Below, piece after piece: positions 58,766-64,000 of a stretch of 64,000 bases of DNA. Each line of letters starts with the position of its first letter. Within the stretch, counting starts at the first letter, position 1. A program made the position numbers and the translations under genes. The stretch is from Halichoerus grypus (taxonomy: Eukaryota; Chordata; Mammalia; Carnivora; Phocidae): positions 131,609,966-131,673,965 of the forward strand of contig NC_135718.1 in NCBI RefSeq assembly GCF_964656455.1, written 5' to 3'. The notes below the pieces were generated by a model. It did not search any database. It was not told the DNA's origin and was given only the letters and a program-made list of their open reading frames with translations.

Positions 58766-58978
58766 ACTTTATTTTATTATTTTTAAATTTTTATTTATTT
58801 ATTTGAGAGAGAGAGAGAGAGGGAGAGAGAGCACAAGCAGGGGGAGCGGCAGGCAGAGGGAGAGAGAACAGACTCCCCACCCAGCAGGGAGCCCCACGCG
58901 GGACTCGATCCCAGGACCCCAGGCCCACGACCCGGAGCCCAAGGCGGATGCCCAACCAACTGAGCCACCCAGGCGCCC
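58766..58978 (-). mobile_element. CAN-SINE
   Basis: Reversed SINE ('tttttatttatttatttgag', 'gcacaagcagggggagcggc', 'gagccacccaggcgccc'). Flanks gtaaattcaatttt (58752-58765) and gtaaattcagtttt (58979-58992) differ at one base. Confidence 0.94.
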
Positions 58979-59414
58979 GTAAATTCAGTTTTCAACAGGA
59001 TTTTTTTAACAGTTGGTCTCAGGAGTCTCTTTGGGGTGGGGGGAGGTGCTGGCACTGGTGGAGGGAGATCCATGCCCTTGAAAATTGGATTCTTTTTTGG
59101 AAAACTGCTAGCACGGGCTCGTGGGCAGGGAAGTAAGTGACCCACCGTTCTATCTGTTGACCCACTAAGCCTTGGGAAGGCGCTGAGAGTAGCTCTCGCC
59201 ACAGGGCAGGGGCAGGCCTTCCTCTCCCTTTCACACAGACGGGGTCATTTTGTGCGTGTCCAGTACTATGGCGTCGTAGTACAAAGAGCCCATAAACAGA
59301 AGCCCACCTACCCCTCTAGTGCTGAGCAAAATCACTCGAGGGTAAGTTAAAAGGTGATCTCCCTGACAAAGGCTGGTTTTAAAACCCTTGCGTAATCTGT
59401 GTTCTTTGGGAAAT

Positions 59415-59775
59415 GCCGACAGACAGGGCCGTCCAAGCTCAGGAGAGGGAGTCATTCAGAGAAGAGGGGCCAGCCCGGGACCCGGCAGCGCAGCCCCCGC
59501 GGCCTCTGGGTGCCTGGCCTTCCTTAGTGGGAGGAGGCTTTGGCAGGGTGCGGGAAACGAGGCTGTGCGTTTCCATTCCTGCCGTCCGGTGCAGCTCTCC
59601 GTGGGGAAAGGAGGATTCCCGGCCCATTTTGTTATAAATGCACGGCTGGCAGGGGCCGTAGCGATCTCACTGCCTTGGGATTGGGGCTCAGCCCCGCCCC
59701 GGCGGCCGGCAGAGTGGGCCCCCCACTCCGGGGCACCACACTGTGGCCACGCGGTTGTGGTGAGCTGCAAAAGAG
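59415..59775. promoter_or_regulatory. GC- and CpG-rich block, candidate small CpG island
   Basis: By hand count there are about 23 CpGs in about 350 bp, with high GC, including 'agccccgccccggcggccgg' near 59690-59709 (a GC-box-like motif) and a TATA-like 'ttataaatg' at 59632. No repeat explains it. It could be an internal promoter, an enhancer or just a GC-rich patch. The open frames here (up to 182 codons, 59388-59936) are a likely by-product of few stop codons in GC-rich DNA. Confidence 0.4.
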
Positions 59776-61619
59776 AAGATCCCCGCCTAAGACACCATTG
59801 CACTTCCTATCCCAGAGACCCGGCATTGTTCACTGTGCCACATCTCTACTCTAAATTTAGGCATCTTTTTTTTTTTTTTTTTTCCAGGCAAAGAGTACTA
59901 TGCAAACATTTAAGAGAAAAACTTTGCCCAAAGTAATTTTTTCCCTCGACTTCTATTTGGTTTCCTGCAATGTTTAGATGACTCATTCTCTTCCAAGAAA
60001 TTTTAAAGAAAAGAGATGCAGGCTGTGTGGTAGTGCACAAAGGCTGCTCTGTAAATTCTCTTTTTCTTCCCTGCCTAGAAAACCCACTGCTTTTTTTTTT
60101 TTTTTAACAGGGAACGGAAAGGCCCTGCAGACTTCATTGTCAGGGACTCGGCCTCATCAGGTTTTGTTGTTCCCAGGATTCAATGTCCCTTTTGTTTTTG
60201 GGTGGGGCCCCCTTGTAGCCTCGCAGCTCTGACAGCTCTGGAAGGCAGAGCGGGCTGCACGGAAGCCCTTCCTGGCTTGCCGGGCCGCACTTGCCCCCAG
60301 AGACGCACAGTTAAGGTTTCTGAAATAGAGAAACGGTAGCCTTTTAGCATCTATGAAAGGAGAGGGAGGCCCTGGCCATTTCCTGCCTCTCTCCTGGTGG
60401 CAGCCTTGTTCCTGTTTGCTGGGGGCTTCGTGGGGGCGCTGTAGCTGGGAGAGCCTCACATGTGTTCCCAGCCCAGGCCTCAGCCACAGGGAGCCGTAAG
60501 TCAGAATCGCTTCAGCAGCCTGTTCAAATAAACAGGGATAATAGTTGAGTCGGTCCTTTTTCCAGCTAATCGGTACACGAAAGGAAACATCTGCCTGGGC
60601 TTAATTGCTTTTTTATTGGTTATGCTTTTTCTCCTCCTCCCTTCCCCTCCCCCCTCCTCCTGCGGCTAAGTTATTTAAGTCCTGGGTAAGCAACAGGGTA
60701 GAGGAATGGGAGCCTTCTCCCGGAACCTCCGCCATTTAAACACAAGGAGGTGGGAAGGGAGGAAGGGAGGATGGGAGGCTGGCAGGGGAGTTGACCTGGA
60801 GGCCGGAGGGCAGGGCACTTGGAAGTGATACTCGTGGTCACTTCCTGGCCTTGTTGCTGACTCTGGGGCTGGCTGGTGAGTCATTTTGCCTCACTTCACC
60901 TCCTTAGATCTCTGCTGCTTCGGTGGAGCTCAGCTCTCCTCATGATGGGAAGGAGAAGCTGGTATGTGAGACTCTAGATGAAAGGCATTTCCTCTTGTGG
61001 CTTCTTCCAGTGGTTGAGGGCATTGAATGAGAGACATTTGGGAACGGTAAATTTAAGACTGGCAAGATACCCTGAAGCCATCTATTTTGTAGGGCATCTC
61101 GGTCCCCGAGGAGAACTTGCTCATTATCTGCTACTTTGGGAAGTGAAGCCAACCAACCGTACACTGAAGTGGGTGGTGGTTGCATCTAATATGGAATCAA
61201 GAAGCCAGGCAAAATATCATGAAGAATCATAGAATGCCAGAGGTTAGGAGGGGCCTGAGGAATGTGTTAGCCTTTCATTTTATGGAAAAGAAAACAGAGG
61301 CCCAGAGAGAAGAATCGCATTGTTCAAAGTTATCTTCTTCATGGTGGAGGAGCCAGGAATAGGAGACTTGTGTGATTGCCCCTTCAGGGCTCCTCCCACC
61401 CACTTCCACACTACCAGGTGTAAAAAGTCCTGTCTCCGCACAACAAAGGTCACACAGATGTTGTGTTCCATAATTAATTCCTTAAGAGAAAAAGGCAAAG
61501 CATTTAAGAGAAGGAAAATGCCTGAGGAACATGTAAAACAAGAAGAAGTTCAGGCTCACTACAGCCAATGGGCTGCAGAGGGTATCATGCTGAATCGTCA
61601 AGAGAAAAAGTGACTCAAC
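59776..61619. other. Mostly unique intron sequence
   Basis: No exon recognised. A 19-base T-run lies at about 59866-59884. 'agaatgccagaggttaggag' and 'acagaggcccagagagaaga' near 61230-61310 look like an old ancestral repeat that I cannot name. 'tcctcctcccttcccctccc' near 60640 is a pyrimidine tract. Confidence 0.45.
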
Positions 61620-62150
61620 ATGCTTCTAGGCTTCTGGTGGTATTTTTCATTGGTACAGTTTTTCTCAAGGGCAATTTAATAGCATAAATGAATAGTCTTT
61701 GACTCAGCAATGTGACTTCTAGGAGAAAATGGTGAAAGGTGTGTGCATAGGTGATACACCAAGTAATTTAATACAGCATGTTTTATCATAAAAATTTGTA
61801 AGCAAAGTGGATGTGCAAGAATAGGAGCTACAGCAATATCATCTTTCATAATGTTCTAGAAGAATAATATGGAGGGAACTGTTCACAAACATTTGTTTAA
61901 GTGAATAAGTTACAGTGTGTATAATGCAACCCCAATTTCATGAAAATCACATGGGAAAATCATATCACATACGAGATAAAGTGTCGAGTGGTGATTTCTT
62001 AGTGGTAGGAAATAAAAATTACTTTTTCTTTTGGGATGTTTTCTACAGTTTTCTTGGGTTTTTTGTTTTTTGGTTTGTTTGGTTTTTTTTCTTTTTCCGG
62101 TTTCTTATTAATTACAATAAACGTATATTCCTTTTGTAATCAGAAAAAAA
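61620..62150 (+). repeat. L1 3' UTR relic
   Basis: 'gactcagcaatgtgacttct' near the start, 'atgcaaccccaatttcatga', and the ending 'ccttttgtaatcagaaaaaa' match the 3' end of a mammalian L1 on the + strand. The 5' part is missing. Confidence 0.65.
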
Positions 62151-62949
62151 ATAGTTTCAAAGTCATACATCTTGAATAAAGCAGGATCGTAAATGATTAT
62201 GTTTCTGACATGTGAGACCTCTTTCCTTCTTCCCCTGGGAGCAGAGCTGTGCCGGGGTAGTATTCCACCTTCTGGTAGAAGGGCATTGTTGGTATCTGAT
62301 AGGTAGGAAAGAACTAGAAGGAGCTAGCAGAAGATAAAACGAGGGCTTCCCCTCTCGATGACCCAGTGATGCCAGTCAGTTTTATCCCCTGCTCTCTTGG
62401 GCTCGGCATAAAACACTCAGTATAGAAGGTGCGACTCTTTTCTCCTTCCTGCTTCTTCATTCTTCTTTATTTCTACTATTCCGTCTGTGTAGTTAGATGC
62501 CAGCCCTGGGCGGTAGCAGCAAAGAACCCGAGAGCCACTACTGCTTAGGATTAACAGGTTGGAGACCCCTTCACATGTATTATCCGAAGCCGGTAACATT
62601 AGCTAATCTCCAAACCAGTCATTATTGGGGTACCACTGCCCTGGGAGTTTGGGGCAGAAAGAAATCAAGTAAGACCTATATACCTCCTTCCTGCTTGGAG
62701 GTTCCTGTTTGGTGTGGTACTTTGAAGTCCTTGGATGTTTATGTTCTTCTTTCTATGGCGTCCTAATCCACGTCTGACTTTCCTCCACAATTCTCAAGAA
62801 GGCTCAAGTGCAAGTGTCCAAGAAAGCCTCCTCCGCCTAACAACAGTTGCTAGGTAGGATGTGGCTTTCCAGCCTGCTCTTCGGGGACCAGTGGAAAAAT
62901 CAAAGCCTACACCCGTTTGCCCTCCACCCGATTGCCTTAGCTAGGCTAT
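62151..62949. other. Unique intron sequence
   Basis: Nothing recognised. Confidence 0.5.
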
Positions 62950-63070
62950 AGAAGGGGCACATTTCATTTTATTAAAACTCTTTGAGTAATCTGACCATAA
63001 TTGGGTCTGATCGGAGTGCTTATCTGATTTGCTGGATTAAATAATGGGCCTTAATTGAGTCTGTTAGTTA
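62950..63070. promoter_or_regulatory. Candidate conserved intronic block upstream of an exon
   Basis: AT-rich unique sequence with homeodomain-type cores: 'gaccataattgggtctgatc', 'gattaaataatgggcctt' and 'ccttaattgagtctgttag'. It ends about 85 bp before the exon at 63154. This is a judgement by eye. Confidence 0.25.
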
Positions 63071-63153
63071 TAGAGCCAATGCTACTCTTGCCTTCGTCGC
63101 CCCCTCCTCCCCCTTCTGTTTCGCGATTAACCTCCATTCCTCTTTCCTTGCAG

Positions 63154-63216
63154 AGTAAAGAAGTCGGCCAGCAGCTCCAAGATGATTTGATGAAGGTCCT
63201 GAATGAGCTCTACTCG
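63154..63216 (+). CDS. SRGAP2: SRGAP2 coding exon 4 (F-BAR domain)
   Basis: The exon is 63 bp, exactly 21 codons in phase 0, with acceptor CCTCTTTCCTTGCAG and donor TCG|gtaaat. It encodes SKEVGQQLQDDLMKVLNELY followed by S. In the family the next exon continues VMKTYHMY. This is a helical segment of the F-BAR core. The sequence separates SRGAP2 (SKEVGQQLQDDLMKV) from SRGAP1 (SKEIAFQLHEDLMKV) and SRGAP3 (SKEIGLQMHEELLKV), as I remember them. The length and both phases fit the previous exon, so the three exons form one uninterrupted reading frame. Confidence 0.95.
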
Positions 63217-63741
63217 GTAAATCAGATGGGTGCCTGGCCCTTTAACAAGCAGAGGGAAGCAGCATTTGGCAGCTTGTGGCCATAGTCACATCAGCAACAG
63301 AACTGAGCTGAGGTTGAGGACAGTGCATGGTCCCCATTGGGGGTGACTCCACCCATTTCTTTTCTTCACACTCTTATTTTCAAATCTGCATTGCACCATT
63401 AATATGTGCCTGCCAGGAAGGACTTAATGTTCAAGGTTTCACATCAGTTCTTGGATTGATCTACGGGTTTGCGACAAGAGCGGGTACCCTAGAGGGAAGC
63501 ACAAAGTCCTAAATGCCCCTGACCAAAGGGGCCAATTCACGCAGAGAGAGCTTGGCATCGACTCCCTGGGTTTTTAAAAGGCCGAACCTCAGTGAAGGGG
63601 CGGGCTTCAGGTTTGGAGAAGAAAATACAATCTGTTTTGAAATGGCTGACGCTTGAGGCACGTGATGCCCATGGCTGATGCATGTTTTTTCATGCACTGG
63701 ACGGAGGTGGTGGTGGTGGTTTTCTCCCCAGCCAGGTTTTG

Positions 63742-63755
63742 TTAATTATAATTAA
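63742..63755. promoter_or_regulatory. Perfect 14-bp AT palindrome TTAATTATAATTAA
   Basis: A perfect palindrome containing two inverted TAATTA-like homeodomain sites, about 525 bp after the exon at 63154-63216. A functional role is only a possibility. Confidence 0.2.
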
Positions 63756-63948
63756 AACACATATGCACATCGAGGAAATTCCTGCTGCCGTACAGAGACT
63801 ATTTTAGTTGTTAGCTAAAGCCTTTCAGGACCCCCGTCTTCAGCGGGGCTGTGCCCGGCCATTGTGTCATTCTCTAGGGTTTCCCATCCTGTTCTGGTGG
63901 TGAAATTGATTTCCTGTGTTTACTTGTTTATTCACTGCATTTCTTACC

Positions 63949-64000
63949 TTCCTCCCTCCCTCCCTCCCTCCCTCCCTCCCTCCCTCCCTCCCTCCCTCCC
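63949..64000. repeat. (CTCC)n tetranucleotide repeat, cut by the window end
   Basis: At least twelve near-perfect CTCC units reach the last base of the window, so the true length is unknown. The opposite strand is (GGGA)n, a regular run of G-triplets. Confidence 0.98.

Larger units (their letters stand above)
26640..63153 (+). other. SRGAP2: SRGAP2 intron 3 (about 36.5 kb)
   Basis: The intron runs from gtatat at 26640 to TCTTTCCTTGCAG ending at 63153. It is the most repeat-loaded part of the window: nested L1 and SINE insertions at 31.5-34.2 kb, a SINE cluster at 46-49 kb, a HAL1/L1 composite at 50.3-53.9 kb, and a GC- and CpG-rich block near 59.6 kb. No additional exon of the gene is recognisable within it. 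Confidence 0.92.
1..64000 (+). other. SRGAP2: SRGAP2 gene body (internal part, three coding exons)
   Basis: The whole window appears to lie within one gene. Three exons on the + strand join in phase (split codon AA|G between the first two, codon boundary between the second and third) and spell SRGAP2 F-BAR sequence. From memory of the human protein they cover about residues 23-162 and correspond to coding exons 2, 3 and 4. The start codon exon and the rest of the F-BAR, RhoGAP and SH3 exons lie outside. SRGAP2 is a cytoplasmic, membrane-bending Rac GTPase-activating protein that acts in neuronal migration, filopodia formation and spine maturation (established knowledge). Human-lineage partial copies of this gene exist; nothing here suggests a duplicate, but one window cannot exclude it. 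Confidence 0.93.
63217..64000 (+). other. SRGAP2: SRGAP2 intron 4, 5' end
   Basis: This is the first 784 bp of the next intron. Most is unique sequence with AT-rich blocks (for example a 14-bp palindrome at 63742-63755). It ends in a CTCC tetranucleotide repeat that runs off the window. Read-through from the exon would add 22 codons before TAG at 63283-63285. Confidence 0.85.

Noticed and set aside
59388..59936. 182-codon open frame in GC-rich DNA
   Set aside because: GC- and CpG-rich sequence has few stop codons, so overlapping frames are open on both strands. No domain is visible.
1211..63216. Assignment to SRGAP1 or SRGAP3 instead of SRGAP2
   Set aside because: Diagnostic residues in all three exons (MDYSRN, NCWNLLLNQVKRESRDHTTL, SKEVGQQLQDDLMKV) fit SRGAP2 as I remember the paralogues.
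1211..63216. A processed or partial SRGAP2 pseudogene
   Set aside because: Exons are separated by long introns with good splice signals, and the frame is intact with no stops. Duplication with introns cannot be excluded from one window, but nothing supports it.

Overview
The window is nuclear DNA of a carnivoran mammal and lies inside one long-intron gene, SRGAP2 (SLIT-ROBO Rho GTPase-activating protein 2), read on the + strand. Three coding exons can be supported: 1211-1403, 26477-26639 and 63154-63216. Each has AG/GT borders and the splice phases agree. Joined, they give about 140 consecutive residues of the N-terminal F-BAR domain, matching SRGAP2 rather than SRGAP1 or SRGAP3. All other sequence is intron: the end of intron 1 (1-1210), intron 2 (about 25.1 kb), intron 3 (about 36.5 kb) and the start of intron 4 (63217-64000). 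I see no second protein-coding gene on either strand.

The organism is suggested by the repeats. There are 21 tRNA-Lys-type CAN-SINEs with the head GGCGCCTGGGTGGCTCAG, A-rich tails and often perfect 13-18 bp target-site duplications (TSDs), which points to Carnivora. The youngest carry CTTGTGTTCCCTCTCTC followed by GTGTCTCTCTGTC, a form I associate with seals and their relatives. The dog-type young SINEC_Cf head is absent, so a pinniped or another arctoid is the best inference, but not proof.

Layout. 1-1.4 kb: intron 1 end and the first exon. 1.6-2.4 kb: an old MIR split by two head-to-head young SINEs. 2.5-9.7 kb: MER5A, L2 and MIR relics. 9.7-12.3 kb: mostly unique. 12.3-15.2 kb: a TTTC microsatellite on a SINE, an old LINE-like block and a SINE inside a SINE. 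15.2-26.4 kb: largely unique intron with scattered SINEs, a candidate conserved element near 22.3 kb and a 200-N assembly gap at 25129-25328. 26.5 kb: second exon. 28.7-39.9 kb: L1 relics, including a five-level nested insertion at 31.5-34.2 kb. 40.8-42.4 kb: a long L2 relic. 46-49.1 kb: the densest SINE cluster. 50.3-53.9 kb: a HAL1/L1 composite. 59.4-59.8 kb: a GC- and CpG-rich block. 63.15 kb: third exon. 63949 to the end: a CTCC repeat cut by the window edge.

No novel multi-gene system is present. The most useful observations are the nested transposon stack, the CpG-rich block deep in intron 3, the inverted SINE pairs and a G-quadruplex-prone repeat beyond the third exon. Repeat family names come from memory of consensus sequences and were not checked by a search.
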